Assembly (NCBI RefSeq): GCF_030297595.1
Contig: NZ_AP028138.1
Coordinates: 1,364,001-1,428,000, forward strand
Source: Polynucleobacter sp. HIN7
Lineage (GTDB): Bacteria > Pseudomonadota > Gammaproteobacteria > Burkholderiales > Burkholderiaceae
Direction of reading: 5' to 3'
DNA length: 64,000 nucleotides
The notes under the pieces are model-generated. The model saw nothing but the letters and a program-made list of their open reading frames with translations, made no database searches and was not told where the DNA came from. A program made the position numbers and the translations under genes. Positions 1 to 15,904 of the stretch are shown here, in pieces (positions within the stretch are counted from its first letter, which is position 1; every line of letters begins with the position of its first letter).

Positions 1-1060
1 CTCGATTGGATTCGGAGGTCGCGGCTACCACCGTACCGCCCGGGCACATGCAAAAGCTATAGACCGAGCGTCCGTTCTTAGCGTGATGCACGAGCTTGTA
101 GTCTGCCGCACCTATGAGTGGATGACCGGCATGCGGCCCCAAGCGAGCACGATCAATTACGGATTGGGGATGCTCAATGCGAAAGCCAACCGAGAACGGT
201 TTGGCTTCCATATAGACTCCGGCATCAAATAGTTCTTGGAAGGTATCGCGTGCACTATGACCAAGTGCGAGGACGACGTGATCGGCCGCCAGATACTCGC
301 CACTCTCCAATTTCAAACCTTTGAGTTGATGTTGATCAATATCAAAGCCCACCACCTTTTGGCCAAAGCGCACTTCACCGCCCAGATTAATTATTTCTTG
401 GCGGATCTTCTCAACCATTCCGACTAAGCGAAAGGTACCAATGTGGGGTTTTGAGACATACAGAATTTCCCCTGGAGCGCCGGCTTTCACAAACTCGTGT
501 AAGACTTTACGACCATAAAACTTGGGGTCCTTCACTTGGCTCCATAGCTTGCCATCCGAGAAGGTGCCCGCCCCACCCTCACCAAACTGGACATTGGATT
601 CCGGGTTCAATATCTTTTTGCGCCATAGCCCCCAGGTATCTTGAGTACGTTCACGTACCGCCTTACCGCGCTCGAGCACAATCGGCTTCAATCCCATTTG
701 CGCCAAAAGGAGTGAAGCAAAAATACCGCAAGGGCCAAAACCAATCACGACGGGTCGCAATGGAGATTTGGTTAGCTGATTATGACCGTGCTGAACAACG
801 AAGTGATACGACGTATCAGGACTCGGTCGTACATGGGGATCATGTGCATGCTTCTTGAGAATGCCAGCCTCATCACGCACGGATACATCGAGGGTATAGA
901 TAAAGGTTAGCGCACTATTTTTGCGAGCATCGTAACTACGCTTAAAGACCTCAAACCGCACGAGATCTTTGGGCGCAATGGCAAGCTTCTTTAGAATTTC
1001 TACTTCAAGCACTTCTAGCGCATGGTCAATTGGTAGGCGGAGCTCAGTAATACGAATCAT
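1..1060 (-). CDS. FAD-dependent dehydrogenase, COG2509-like (3' end outside window)
   Basis: The reading frame starts at the ATG whose complement is 1058-1060 and runs off the left edge, so only about 353 N-terminal residues are visible. A small N-terminal domain beginning MIRITELRLP precedes a dinucleotide-binding segment (VVIGFGPCGIFA, near residue 108) and the family signature around FGEGGAGTFSDGKL, which is typical of the COG2509 FAD-dependent dehydrogenases related to HI0933/YtfP-type flavoproteins. The substrate of this family is not established. The gene is divergent from the acetyltransferase at 1093, with only 32 bp between them. No strong Shine-Dalgarno is visible. Family assignment is good; function is unknown. 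Confidence 0.8.
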   Translation of the reverse strand, partial: MIRITELRLPIDHALEVLEVEILKKLAIAPKDLVRFEVFKRSYDARKNSALTFIYTLDVSVRDEAGILKKHAHDPHVRPSPDTSYHFVVQHGHNQLTKSPLRPVVIGFGPCGIFASLLLAQMGLKPIVLERGKAVRERTQDTWGLWRKKILNPESNVQFGEGGAGTFSDGKLWSQVKDPKFYGRKVLHEFVKAGAPGEILYVSKPHIGTFRLVGMVEKIRQEIINLGGEVRFGQKVVGFDIDQHQLKGLKLESGEYLAADHVVLALGHSARDTFQELFDAGVYMEAKPFSVGFRIEHPQSVIDRARLGPHAGHPLIGAADYKLVHHAKNGRSVYSFCMCPGGTVVAATSESNR

Positions 1061-1092
1061 AGGCCATAACGATAGCAGTTTATGATTTATCC

Positions 1093-1512
1093 ATGCAAGA
1101 AATCAGGATCATGCAATGGGATGAGGCGAAAGACCTTGCCTACCCGATTCGATTGACCGTATTTGTTCATGAACAAGGAGTCCCCGAGGCACTTGAGCTC
1201 GATACCGATGATGCATTAGCTTGGCATGCGGTTATATTGGATCATGGCAAAGCAATTGCAACGGGTCGCTTACTGAAAAATGGCAAGATTGGGCGTTTGG
1301 CGGTGCTCAAAGAGTATCGAGGTCTGGGTCTTGGAAGTGAACTACTAAAGACTTTAGTGTCTTATGGCCGCCAAGAAGGAATCACGCAATTCTTTTTGCA
1401 CGCACAGACAACCGCTATTGGCTTTTATGAACGTCATGGATTTAATGCAATCGGCCTCCCATTTGAGGAGGCCGGCATTGATCACATCAAAATGGTACTA
1501 ACACCCCATTAG
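1093..1512 (+). CDS. GNAT-family N-acetyltransferase
   Basis: A 139-residue protein with the single-domain GNAT layout: an N-terminal strand-helix region with VFVHEQGVPE, a central strand with IATGRLL, the acetyl-CoA pyrophosphate loop near residue 78 (EYRGLGLGSELL, matching the Q/RxxGxG/A pattern) and a C-terminal FYERHGF segment typical of the family. The HEQGVPEALE region resembles ElaA/YjcF-type small acetyltransferases. The acceptor substrate cannot be read from sequence. The stop codon overlaps the convergent 54-residue gene by 3 bp. Confidence 0.85.
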   Translation: MQEIRIMQWDEAKDLAYPIRLTVFVHEQGVPEALELDTDDALAWHAVILDHGKAIATGRLLKNGKIGRLAVLKEYRGLGLGSELLKTLVSYGRQEGITQFFLHAQTTAIGFYERHGFNAIGLPFEEAGIDHIKMVLTPH

Positions 1513-1673
1513 AAATACGTTTTAATCTCTTCGTCGTCTTTGGATCGGAACCAGGCCTGATAGAACAGGATCAGAAAACCAATCGCAAAATAGATCACGT
1601 TGCCCGTGGTGACATACGCAATAATGCCACCGATGGTAGCGAAAATACCTAGTAAAGCCCAGAAAATAGACAT
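1509..1673 (-). CDS. Small hydrophobic membrane protein, 54 residues
   Basis: A short frame on the minus strand starts with ATG at 1671-1673, preceded by a good Shine-Dalgarno (GAGGGAG) about 6 bp upstream. It encodes 54 residues: two hydrophobic stretches separated by a short turn (roughly residues 2-21 and 24-42), then a charged tail containing RSKDDEE. It ends in a 3-bp convergent overlap with the acetyltransferase. I do not recognise the family. The strong ribosome-binding site and the clean amphipathic layout argue that it is real. It sits 24 bp downstream of the histidine kinase and is probably co-transcribed with it. Confidence 0.6.
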   Translation of the reverse strand: MSIFWALLGIFATIGGIIAYVTTGNVIYFAIGFLILFYQAWFRSKDDEEIKTYF

Positions 1674-1697
1674 GATGATCTCCCTCGTTTTTCTATT

Positions 1698-3137
1698 TTA
1701 TTCGGTTTTGGGGAAGGTGATTTCAAAGGCAGCGCCACCTTGATAAGCGGAATCAAAACGAATCTTGCCGCCATGACGACTAATGATGTATTCGCATAAC
1801 CAGAGTCCTAGACCCATTCCCTCACGCTTGCTGCCCGAAAATAGATCAAATAGGTGTTGTGCCTGATCCCGAGGCACTCCTGGCCCATTATCTTCGCTAC
1901 GGATCATGATTTGCTCAGCATCCTCTTGTCCATTAATACGAATAATTCGCTCTGCTTGGATGCTAACTTGCAAGGCCTGAACAGAGTTATTGATCAGATT
2001 TAAGAAGATTTGTTGCGCCTCCCCAAAACTCATCGGCATGCTTATCGAGTTGGGAATATCGACTTCGATACGAACATGCTTTTCAAATAGGTCGGATTTA
2101 GATAACAAAATGACCGATTCAATTGCCTCGACGGCTGAGACTTTTTCGGAGAAAGAATCGTATTTCTCAGAGAAGATTGCTTTTAGGGTTCTAATAATGC
2201 GGGCAGCCCGCATATTATCTTTGGCAATATCGTCTGCAAGTCTTTTAATTAAATCCCGATCAACCGCTTCCTCAGAAATCTTCTTTTGCAGATACTCACT
2301 ATTAATCTGAATTGCCCCTAGTGGCTGATTAATCTCATGAGCGATCGAGGCAGTTAATGCCCCCGTAGTACTACTCTTGTTAGCCTTTAGTAATGAACTA
2401 ATGAGGGTTTCACGTTCATCGAGTAATTTCTTATAAGTTATATTTTGCGACTCGGTCTGACGGCTATCCATTGCCAACTTCTCAGACCAATAGCCCCAGA
2501 TTGCAATAAACGATAAGGTGTTCATCAAAATCTGGCCAAACGTAAAGATGATGAGAAGCTGCGGCAATTGCTCCATCGAACGAATCGGGAAATTGGTTTC
2601 GAACAAGACAACCAGTCGCGGTGCCAGGAAAAGTGCCTCTCCTATTGCAGCGTATTGAAAATACCGCAATTGCTGCAGACCCAATCCACGATTGACCATA
2701 CGGGCTTCTCGAATTTGCCAGGCAAGAATAATGGCGTAAGTAGATACTGCAAAAACCGTACGGGCCTCAAAGGTCCAATTCAGGCGTAAGTATTCAAAGA
2801 AGATACCGTAGCAAAGCGTTGAGATTCCTAGGGCCCATTTCAAGGATTTACTGACGGGATGATTAAAGGAGTAAAAAAATAAGCCTTGCAGAATTGCTGC
2901 CGCATAAAACAAAGTGTTGGCGAGCGTAAAGATAGGTGGGACTTTCTGAATATCATCAGTTAACAAAATCCCGATTGCAAATAATCCTAAACCGATAACA
3001 TTTGAAATCAATGCTCCAAGCCAATACGGATTCGGTTTTGATTTGGACTCACCCTGAAGATAATGAAGAATTCCAAAGAGTAATCCAAGCTGAATTGCTG
3101 CGAAGATAAAAAAATTGAGAGCGAGTAAAACTTTCAT
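1698..3137 (-). CDS. Membrane-bound sensor histidine kinase
   Basis: This 479-residue protein begins with about seven hydrophobic segments (residues 1-215), which look like an integral membrane sensor module rather than a periplasmic loop sensor. A short linker leads to a HisKA-type dimerisation helix with the phospho-acceptor histidine at 267 (SIAHEINQPLG) and a HATPase domain with an N box (NLINNSVQAL), G1 (DNGPGVP) and G2 (GMGLGLWL). The H box IAHEINQPLGAI is the type found in FixL/DctB-class kinases. No response regulator is adjacent; the nearest is the FixJ-type regulator at 15151. The signal is unknown. Confidence 0.88.
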   Translation of the reverse strand: MKVLLALNFFIFAAIQLGLLFGILHYLQGESKSKPNPYWLGALISNVIGLGLFAIGILLTDDIQKVPPIFTLANTLFYAAAILQGLFFYSFNHPVSKSLKWALGISTLCYGIFFEYLRLNWTFEARTVFAVSTYAIILAWQIREARMVNRGLGLQQLRYFQYAAIGEALFLAPRLVVLFETNFPIRSMEQLPQLLIIFTFGQILMNTLSFIAIWGYWSEKLAMDSRQTESQNITYKKLLDERETLISSLLKANKSSTTGALTASIAHEINQPLGAIQINSEYLQKKISEEAVDRDLIKRLADDIAKDNMRAARIIRTLKAIFSEKYDSFSEKVSAVEAIESVILLSKSDLFEKHVRIEVDIPNSISMPMSFGEAQQIFLNLINNSVQALQVSIQAERIIRINGQEDAEQIMIRSEDNGPGVPRDQAQHLFDLFSGSKREGMGLGLWLCEYIISRHGGKIRFDSAYQGGAAFEITFPKTE

Positions 3138-3223
3138 TGACTTATCGTAATAGTATTACCCGTGTAATCGATCAATAAATTGAATGCTAGAGCTATATCT
3201 TTAACAAAGGCGGTGCACTGAAA

Positions 3224-3673
3224 TTACTTTGGCTCGCGTGAGCCCCAATACTTTTGCATTTCTATAAATAGGAACGATGCAGACCAGGTAATCAGAATCA
3301 GACCGGTGAGTGCCTCAACTCCAGTTAGATAGCGAAGATAACCGTCTACCACAATGTCACCGTATCCTACAGTGGTATAGGTGACAAACGATAAATACGC
3401 ACTATCGAGCAGCAAGCCATGATCAGAGGCGGCCCCAATCACACTTCCAAGGTTGGGAAATATCAGCATGAGGTAATAAGCTAATGCAAAGATCCAAATC
3501 TCAATGATGTGTGCAATAAAAATCACACCGACTGCGATCAATACCTTATAGCGAGCATGAATGTGCTTAATCGCCGGCATGGCACTGTTTAGTTTGTACA
3601 AAACTTCATAATGAAATACGATCGCCAAAAGTGCAATCAGTGTATTGAGTATGAAGGTAATCAATAGAAGCAT
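3224..3673 (-). CDS. Two-pore-helix potassium channel family protein
   Basis: A 149-residue membrane protein with hydrophobic segments near residues 1-20, 45-75 and 110-137. The selectivity filter TVGYGD lies at residues 101-106, preceded by a pore helix (SAYLSFVTYT). This is the Ion_trans_2 pore pattern, so potassium conduction is likely. No cytoplasmic RCK/TrkA-N regulatory domain follows, which makes it a minimal channel. It starts 19 bp downstream of tRNA-Ser on the same strand. The gate and physiological role are not evident. Confidence 0.85.
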   Translation of the reverse strand: MLLLITFILNTLIALLAIVFHYEVLYKLNSAMPAIKHIHARYKVLIAVGVIFIAHIIEIWIFALAYYLMLIFPNLGSVIGAASDHGLLLDSAYLSFVTYTTVGYGDIVVDGYLRYLTGVEALTGLILITWSASFLFIEMQKYWGSREPK

Positions 3674-3690
3674 GCGAGGCTTTCAGGATA

Positions 3691-3781
<91 letters not shown>

Positions 3782-3798
3782 GATACTCGATGGCTCAA

Positions 3799-5127
<1,329 letters not shown>

Positions 5128-5135
5128 TCAAGCCA

Positions 5136-5807
5136 TTAGTTTAGTCGCAAGACCTCGGCACCCTGCGGTGGCTTAAATTGAAAGCGGCTGGCATCCACAC
5201 TGGGATTGATTTGCATCTGATTAAACACAACGAGCACCATACTGCCAAATCCGTCGGTCAACTCCAAGGCCTTGGGTAATCCAGAGCCCATACCAATCGC
5301 AATTTGGGTATAGGGCAGATCGCCCTGCCCGGGTTTAGATTTGGGCTTGAGATTCACCCACTGCAAATTGGTTTTGGTGCCTGCTTCCTCTAAATCAAAC
5401 TGCTGATCAAGAGCGACATCCCCAAACAGGATGGCGGCAGGCGAGGCGGCTAAGGCCTGATTGGCTGATCGGATGGTTAATTGATTGAGGTCCTTATCCC
5501 ACATTAAGAGTTGCTTACCATCCATGATGAGTTTTTGCTCATACGGCTTTTGGGTATCCCAGACAAAGCGCCCCGGGCGCTGGAAGATAAATTGCCCTGA
5601 GGTTTGCCGAATCATTTTTAGCTTATCTTGCGGCTCATTGGGCTTTGGGGTACGCATTTGTTGCTGGACAAACTCGCCTTGGGCAGAGCGCACGGTCTTC
5701 ACAAATTGCTTGAGCTGTTCAATCCCCGAAGGAGTTGTGGGTTGCGCATGAATCGCATTTGGAATAGCCAATGCTGCGACGACGAAATAGAAAATAAAGC
5801 GCTTCAT
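5136..5807 (-). CDS. lolA: Outer-membrane lipoprotein carrier LolA
   Basis: A 223-residue periplasmic chaperone that takes lipoproteins released by LolCDE and passes them to LolB. Residues 1-22 form a signal peptide ending in AIHAQP. The mature part contains typical LolA segments: GEFVQQQ, SGQFIFQRPGRFVWDTQKPYEQ, and DGKQLLMWDKDLNQLTIR. It lies 15 bp downstream of ftsK and 23 bp upstream of serS. The ftsK-lolA-serS order is widely conserved and supports the call. Confidence 0.95.
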   Translation of the reverse strand: MKRFIFYFVVAALAIPNAIHAQPTTPSGIEQLKQFVKTVRSAQGEFVQQQMRTPKPNEPQDKLKMIRQTSGQFIFQRPGRFVWDTQKPYEQKLIMDGKQLLMWDKDLNQLTIRSANQALAASPAAILFGDVALDQQFDLEEAGTKTNLQWVNLKPKSKPGQGDLPYTQIAIGMGSGLPKALELTDGFGSMVLVVFNQMQINPSVDASRFQFKPPQGAEVLRLN

Positions 5808-5822
5808 TCTTTAGAGTTTGGC

Positions 5823-9133
<3,311 letters not shown>

Positions 9134-9163
9134 TTGTTCTTGACTTAAGCCTGCTCCCTAAGC

Positions 9164-9190
9164 AAAACGCCCAGCAATGCTGGGCGTTTT
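9164..9190. terminator. Bidirectional intrinsic terminator between trxB and hppA
   Basis: A perfect dyad, ACGCCCAGC-AAT-GCTGGGCGT, is flanked by AAA on the left and TTT on the right. Each strand therefore sees a GC-rich stem followed by a short U tract. It lies between the convergent trxB and hppA stops and should terminate both. Confidence 0.85.
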
Positions 9191-9208
9191 AATTTGATCC
9201 GTTAAGAC

Positions 9209-11266
9209 CTAACGAACCACAGGCAAGAGTGGCACGATTAAGAGTGCCACGATATTAATGATCTTAATGAGTGGGTTTACTGCTGGGCCCGCAGTATCTT
9301 TGTAGGGGTCACCTACGGTATCGCCAGTCACGGCAGCTTTGTGCGCTTCTGAACCTTTGCCACCATGGTTACCCTCTTCAATGTATTTCTTGGCATTATC
9401 CCAAGCACCGCCACCGGTACACATGGAGATTGCGACAAAGAGTCCCGTAATAATCGTGCCCATCAAGAGTCCGCCCAATGCTGCTGGTCCCAAGAATAGG
9501 CCGACTAGAATCGGAACCACTACTGGTAAGAGCGAAGGAATAATCATTTCCTTGATCGCTGCAGAAGTGAGCATGTCGACCGCTTTGCCGTACTCTGGCT
9601 TTGCAGTTCCTTCCATGATGCCGGGGATCTCCCTGAACTGACGGCGCACTTCCTCCACCACAGCTCCAGCGCAACGCCCTACTGCCTCCATCGCCATCGC
9701 TCCGAAGAGGTAAGGAATCAAGCCACCAATAAAGAGGCCGATGATGACCATATGGTTCGAAAGATCAAAGGTAACTTGCTGACCAATTGCTTCTAAAGCA
9801 TGGGTGTAGTCGGCAAAGAGTACCAAGGATGCAAGACCGGCTGAGCCAATCGCATAGCCCTTGGTCACTGCCTTAGTAGTGTTGCCAACCGCATCCAATG
9901 GGTCGGTAATATCACGGACCGAATCCGGCAAACCTGCCATCTCGGCAATACCACCAGCATTGTCTGTAATTGGGCCATAGGCATCCAGAGCTACCACAAT
10001 CCCTGCGAGTGAAAGCATGGCCGTTGCGGCTACAGCGATGCCATAAAGACCGGCTAAGTAATAGGCTGCAAAGATGGCGATACAGACGAAGATCACCGGG
10101 TAAGCTGTCGAGCGCATCGATACGCCTAAGCCTGCAATGATGTTCGTGCCATGACCTTTGGTGGAGGCTTCGGCAATATGCTTCACTGGTTTGTAATCGG
10201 TACCGGTGTAGTACTCGGTGATCCACACTAAACCTGCAGTGAGTAACAGACCCACAATCGATGAGCCAAATAAGCGCCACTGACTACCCGGAATTCCTAA
10301 AGCATCGTCTGGAATAATCCAGTTGGTCACAAAGTAAAAACCCACTAATGAAATTAATCCGGAGATGATCAAGCCTTTATACAAAGCGGGCATGACGTTT
10401 TTCATGCCGGGGCTTGCTTTAACAAACGAGCAGCCAATAATCGAGGCAATGATCGAAATACCGCCAAGGACTAACGGGTAGACCACTGCCGCAACGGGAG
10501 CATTCATCACCATTAGTGCGCCCAAGACCATGGTTGCAATTAAGGTCACCGCATAGGTCTCAAATAAGTCGGCGGCCATTCCTGCGCAATCACCCACGTT
10601 ATCACCCACGTTATCGGCAATCACCGCCGGATTGCGCGGATCATCTTCTGGAATGCCTGCTTCGACTTTACCCACCAAGTCAGCGCCGACGTCGGCGCCC
10701 TTAGTAAAGATACCGCCGCCCAGACGTGCAAAGATTGAAATTAAGGAAGAACCGAATGCTAAACCAATTAGGGGGTGCAACACATCCGAGAGGTCTTGAC
10801 CGTTATCCATCGATACCAGGAGCATGAAAAATACACCGACGCCCAAGAGTCCTAAACCAACCACGAGCATGCCGGTAATAGCGCCGCCTTTGAAGGCGAC
10901 GTTCAAAGCTTGGTTCATGCCCTGAGTTGCTGCTTGCGCAGTACGCACATTTGCACGCACGGAGACGTTCATACCGATGAAGCCGCAAGCGCCCGATAAC
11001 ACGGCGCCGATCACAAAACCAATCGCAGTTGCTAAATCGAGAAAGACCGCCATCAGAATGGTTAGCACTACACCCACAATTGCAATCGTTTTATATTGGC
11101 GCGCGAGATAAGCAGCCGCACCCTGCTGAATCGCTTCGGCAATCTCAACCATCTTGGCATTGCCAGTGTCTTGTTTGAGAATCCACGTACGCATCACAAA
11201 GCCATAAACCACTGCGATGACGCCGCACGCTAAGGCAAAATACAGACCTACAGTCACATCACTCAT
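9209..11266 (-). CDS. hppA: Membrane-bound proton-pumping pyrophosphatase, K+-independent type
   Basis: A 685-residue, roughly 16-helix membrane protein that couples pyrophosphate hydrolysis to ion pumping. The substrate-binding signature [11 protein letters not shown] is at residues 192-202, followed by the acidic block [16 protein letters not shown]. The stretch [15 protein letters not shown] begins near residue 461. Lysine after GNTT is the known marker of K+-independent H+-pumping enzymes, where K+-dependent ones have alanine, so this should be the K+-independent proton pump. It is divergent from the soluble pyrophosphatase gene, with 185 bp between them. Confidence 0.95.
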   Translation of the reverse strand: MSDVTVGLYFALACGVIAVVYGFVMRTWILKQDTGNAKMVEIAEAIQQGAAAYLARQYKTIAIVGVVLTILMAVFLDLATAIGFVIGAVLSGACGFIGMNVSVRANVRTAQAATQGMNQALNVAFKGGAITGMLVVGLGLLGVGVFFMLLVSMDNGQDLSDVLHPLIGLAFGSSLISIFARLGGGIFTKGADVGADLVGKVEAGIPEDDPRNPAVIADNVGDNVGDCAGMAADLFETYAVTLIATMVLGALMVMNAPVAAVVYPLVLGGISIIASIIGCSFVKASPGMKNVMPALYKGLIISGLISLVGFYFVTNWIIPDDALGIPGSQWRLFGSSIVGLLLTAGLVWITEYYTGTDYKPVKHIAEASTKGHGTNIIAGLGVSMRSTAYPVIFVCIAIFAAYYLAGLYGIAVAATAMLSLAGIVVALDAYGPITDNAGGIAEMAGLPDSVRDITDPLDAVGNTTKAVTKGYAIGSAGLASLVLFADYTHALEAIGQQVTFDLSNHMVIIGLFIGGLIPYLFGAMAMEAVGRCAGAVVEEVRRQFREIPGIMEGTAKPEYGKAVDMLTSAAIKEMIIPSLLPVVVPILVGLFLGPAALGGLLMGTIITGLFVAISMCTGGGAWDNAKKYIEEGNHGGKGSEAHKAAVTGDTVGDPYKDTAGPAVNPLIKIINIVALLIVPLLPVVR

Positions 11267-11386
11267 GCTAAATCACTCCTACTTGGTTGAGGATTCAATT
11301 TAATTTTGATACGACAATCTTGCTATTCGCCTAAAGGCTTAAAATAGCAAGCCTGGCTTTCAAAAGTATCCAACAGATTTAGTGAT

Positions 11387-11415
11387 TTGCCACTTTGCTA
11401 AGATCAGGGTATCTA
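11387..11415 (+). promoter_or_regulatory. Candidate sigma70 promoter for ppa
   Basis: TTGCCA at 11387-11392 (five of six matches to the -35 consensus) is followed after exactly 17 bp by TATCTA at 11410-11415, a weaker -10. Transcription would start about 30 bp before the ppa ATG. The placement in the divergent hppA-ppa gap fits, but the -10 is poor. Confidence 0.4.
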
Positions 11416-11451
11416 CTAAGCAGACCGATTTTTATTTAATTTGGAGTATGT

Positions 11452-11988
11452 ATGAGTCTTGATAACGTCAGCCCAGGAAAACGGGTTCCCGAGAACTTTA
11501 ACGTCATTATTGAAATCCCCATGAACGCCGACCCCATTAAATATGAGGTCGATAAGGAAACCGGGGCGATCTTCGTGGACCGCTTTATGGGCACCGCCAT
11601 GCACTATCCCTGCAACTATGGTTACATTCCCAAGACCATTGCGGGCGACGGTGATCCAGTCGACGTCTTGGTAATTACACCCTTTCCATTGATTCCTGGC
11701 GTGGTGGTTAGCTGCCGTGCCCTAGGCGTCTTACAAATGAACGATGAAGCTGGTGACGATGCCAAGTTACTAGCCGTTCCTGAAGATCGCATTTTATCGA
11801 TCTATAGCCATTGGGAGAGCTCCGAGGATATCAACCAGATGCGTTTGAATCAGATTCAGCATTTCTTTGAGCATTACAAAGATCTTGAGAAAGGCAAGTG
11901 GGTCAAGGTCAAAGGCTGGGGCTCGATTGCCGACGCGCACAAAGAGATTACCGATGGTATGGCCCGCTATCAGAAAGAGAAGGCATAA
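11452..11988 (+). CDS. ppa: Soluble inorganic pyrophosphatase (family I)
   Basis: A 178-residue cytoplasmic enzyme that hydrolyses pyrophosphate to phosphate. Family I landmarks are present: [18 protein letters not shown] near the start, YPCNYGYIP, and the metal-binding [10 protein letters not shown] signature with its three aspartates. Length matches the E. coli-type hexameric enzyme. A TTTGGAG ribosome-binding site precedes the ATG. It lies back to back with the membrane pyrophosphatase gene, so cells can either dissipate or conserve pyrophosphate energy. Confidence 0.97.
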   Translation: MSLDNVSPGKRVPENFNVIIEIPMNADPIKYEVDKETGAIFVDRFMGTAMHYPCNYGYIPKTIAGDGDPVDVLVITPFPLIPGVVVSCRALGVLQMNDEAGDDAKLLAVPEDRILSIYSHWESSEDINQMRLNQIQHFFEHYKDLEKGKWVKVKGWGSIADAHKEITDGMARYQKEKA

Positions 11989-12013
11989 ATATGAATCGTG
12001 CATGGCGTAGGTT

Positions 12014-13645
12014 ATGAGTCAGCGCACTCATTCCCCCATGCAGATTGCCATGGCGCAACTCAATCCTCTTTTGGGGGATTGCGTTGGCAACGCGCAAGCG
12101 ATTTTTCAGGCAGCGCAAGATGCCCATGAACACGGCGCCAGTCTACTTTTAACTCCAGAGCTTTCTTTAACTGGCTACCCTCCAGAAGATCTATTACTGC
12201 GCCCCGGATTTATTCAAGAGACACGGACTGTACTTCAGTCTCTATGCGAACAACTTCAAGAGTTGAGTGGATTAACCGTGATTGTGGGCCACCCCTGCGA
12301 ATCCGATGCGGGTCTGCACAATTCAGCATCAGTCATTCAGAATGGCAAAGTGATTGCCACTTACTTCAAACAGGAATTACCCAACCATGAAGTGTTTGAT
12401 GAGAAGCGTTATTTCGTGGCGGGTGAGAATGCCTGTGTTTTTGATCATCACGGTTTAAAACTAGGTGTTTTGTTATGCGAAGACATTTGGCATTCAGAGC
12501 CAGCGCGTCTAGCCAAGAATGCGGGGGCGCAAATACTGGTAGTCCTCAATGCTTCACCCTACCATTTGCAAAAAGAACAGACTCGCTACGAACTACTCAA
12601 AGAGCAGAGTCAAGCCTGTGGCCTACCCATCCTTTATCTCAATATGGTGGGTGGACAAGACGAACTCGTCTTTGATGGCGGATCCTGCGCTGTGAACTCC
12701 TATGGCGAGCTGGTGTTTGCCATGCCGCAGTTTCAGGAAGGGGTCGGATTTATTGAGCTTATAGGAGACGAACCACAACGAGGCGAGATTACTCCCGCAT
12801 TAACTCTCGAGGCGCAAGTCTATGCCGCACTCGTGATGGGGACGCGCGATTATGTCCGTAAGAACTGTTTTCCAGGAGTAATTCTTGGCTTGTCAGGTGG
12901 CGTGGACTCCGCCTTAGTCTTAGCGATTGCAGTCGATGCACTGGGCGCAGAGAAAGTGCGCGCAGTCATGATGCCCTCGCCCTATACCGCTGAAATTTCT
13001 TGGCTCGATGCCCGTGAGTTGGCATCTAACTTGGGCGTGCAATACGATGAGATTTCGATTCAGGAGCCGGTGAAGGCTTTTGAAGATGCTCTACAAGCAC
13101 AGTTTGCCAATTTACCTAGCGACACCACCGAAGAAAATATTCAGGCACGGGTGCGTGGCACGATCTTGATGGCCCTCTCCAATAAAACGGGTCGCTTGGT
13201 TCTTACCACCGGCAACAAGAGTGAAATGGCTGTTGGGTACTGCACCCTCTACGGCGACATGGCCGGTGGCTTTGCCGTGATTAAAGATATTGCCAAGACC
13301 TTGGTCTATCAGTTGTGTCGCTATCGCAATCAGATCAAACCCGTGATCCCTGAGCGAATTCTGACGCGCCCACCGTCGGCAGAACTGCGCCCCAATCAAA
13401 CCGATCAAGATAGTCTGCCACCGTATGAGGTGCTTGATGCGATCTTGGCGCGTTATATGGAACAGAATCAATCAAGCGCTGAGATCATTGCAGCAGGCTA
13501 TGATTCTGCGGCAGTGCAAAAAATTACCCGCCTCATTCAAATCAATGAATACAAACGGCGTCAGGCGCCCCCGGGTGTCAGAATTACTGCACGCGCTTTT
13601 GGCCGCGATTGGCGCTACCCCATTACTTCTGGAGCAAAACTCTAG
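12014..13645 (+). CDS. nadE: Glutamine-dependent NAD+ synthetase
   Basis: A 543-residue two-domain enzyme that makes NAD+ from nicotinate adenine dinucleotide using ammonia released from glutamine. The N-terminal nitrilase-like glutaminase domain has the catalytic triad landmarks: Glu in LLTPELSLTGYPPEDLL, Lys in FKQELPN and Cys in GVLLCEDIW. The C-terminal synthetase domain has the P loop LSGGVDSAL and the TGNKSE motif. The gene begins 25 bp after ppa and is followed 66 bp later by the PII gene. Pyrophosphate from NAD synthesis is a substrate of the neighbouring Ppa. Confidence 0.96.
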   Translation: MSQRTHSPMQIAMAQLNPLLGDCVGNAQAIFQAAQDAHEHGASLLLTPELSLTGYPPEDLLLRPGFIQETRTVLQSLCEQLQELSGLTVIVGHPCESDAGLHNSASVIQNGKVIATYFKQELPNHEVFDEKRYFVAGENACVFDHHGLKLGVLLCEDIWHSEPARLAKNAGAQILVVLNASPYHLQKEQTRYELLKEQSQACGLPILYLNMVGGQDELVFDGGSCAVNSYGELVFAMPQFQEGVGFIELIGDEPQRGEITPALTLEAQVYAALVMGTRDYVRKNCFPGVILGLSGGVDSALVLAIAVDALGAEKVRAVMMPSPYTAEISWLDARELASNLGVQYDEISIQEPVKAFEDALQAQFANLPSDTTEENIQARVRGTILMALSNKTGRLVLTTGNKSEMAVGYCTLYGDMAGGFAVIKDIAKTLVYQLCRYRNQIKPVIPERILTRPPSAELRPNQTDQDSLPPYEVLDAILARYMEQNQSSAEIIAAGYDSAAVQKITRLIQINEYKRRQAPPGVRITARAFGRDWRYPITSGAKL

Positions 13646-13672
13646 GCCTAAAAATAGTGGGGGCATGAATAG

Positions 13673-15009
<1,337 letters not shown>

Positions 15010-15150
15010 CACCAAATGCGTCTCACTTTTATATAGTTTTTATAATTATTTGTAATTGAATCAATGCCTTGTATATCAATCGTATCGGCTTAATTGCTTC
15101 AGAATATGACATAAATAACAATATTTGGCTATCGACCCTAGGGCTAATAC

Positions 15151-15768
15151 TTACCTTGTTAAATTGGACTCCAAATAGAATTTCACCAAATCCTGAACCG
15201 AGTTCGCTTGCATTTTTTCCATGACCCTGGCCTTGTGGACCTTAATCGTGGCATCGGTCGTGCCTAAGCGCTCAGCAATTTCTTTATTCATGAGGCCCTC
15301 CACGAGTAAGGTACACACCTCCTTTTCTCGAGGTGTTAGGGTATTGAAGTTGCGCTTAATTTCCCCATCTTTTAAATTACGTTTGAGTTGTTTTTGGTCG
15401 TAATCAAGGGCTTGATCGATAGCTTGCAAGAGCTCATCAATATTGAAGGGCTTAAACAGAAAATCCAGCGCACCTTTTTTAAGACCTTTGACAATCTGCT
15501 GGGGATGGCTTTGGCCACTTAAAAATACGATGGGGGTTTTACGACCCAATTTCTCCAGTCGTTCCATTAAATCGAGACCACTGACATCCGGCATTTGCAT
15601 ATCAAGCACGATCACAGCTGGCGCAACTGGTAATGAATTTTGTAAAAACGAAGTGGCACTCTCAAAATCTTGTATCGAGTAACCAACATCGCGCAACATC
15701 CGCGCCAATGAATCTCTCATCGAGTTGTCATCATCGATGAGATACACGGTGCCGGTTAATCGCGTCAT
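15151..15768 (-). CDS. FixJ-family response regulator
   Basis: A 205-residue transcription factor. The receiver domain (about 1-125) has the acidic pocket IDDD, the phospho-acceptor Asp56 (VIVLDMQMP), the conserved Ser/Thr (FLSGQS) and Lys (LFKPF). The C-terminal LuxR/FixJ helix-turn-helix (about 143-190) contains LTPREKEVCTLLVEG and TDATIKVHKARVMEKM. No kinase is adjacent. The kinase at 1698 has a FixL-class H box and is also without a partner in the window. The targets are not evident. Confidence 0.9.
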   Translation of the reverse strand: MTRLTGTVYLIDDDNSMRDSLARMLRDVGYSIQDFESATSFLQNSLPVAPAVIVLDMQMPDVSGLDLMERLEKLGRKTPIVFLSGQSHPQQIVKGLKKGALDFLFKPFNIDELLQAIDQALDYDQKQLKRNLKDGEIKRNFNTLTPREKEVCTLLVEGLMNKEIAERLGTTDATIKVHKARVMEKMQANSVQDLVKFYLESNLTR

Positions 15769-15904
15769 GGCTTATCATTACCTTGAAATTACTTATAGAT
15801 CAACAATGTAACCCCCCATAACTGGACTGGCTATTAGCTATAAGGCTAATTTTGCTGGATATCCCTAAAATACCTTTCTACATCAATACGTGAATCACAA
15901 ACCC

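Noticed and set aside
15831..15853. ATTAGC/GCTAAT dyad between the response regulator and rubredoxin
   Set aside because: Only 6 bp per arm in AT-rich DNA; expected by chance often enough not to be called an operator.
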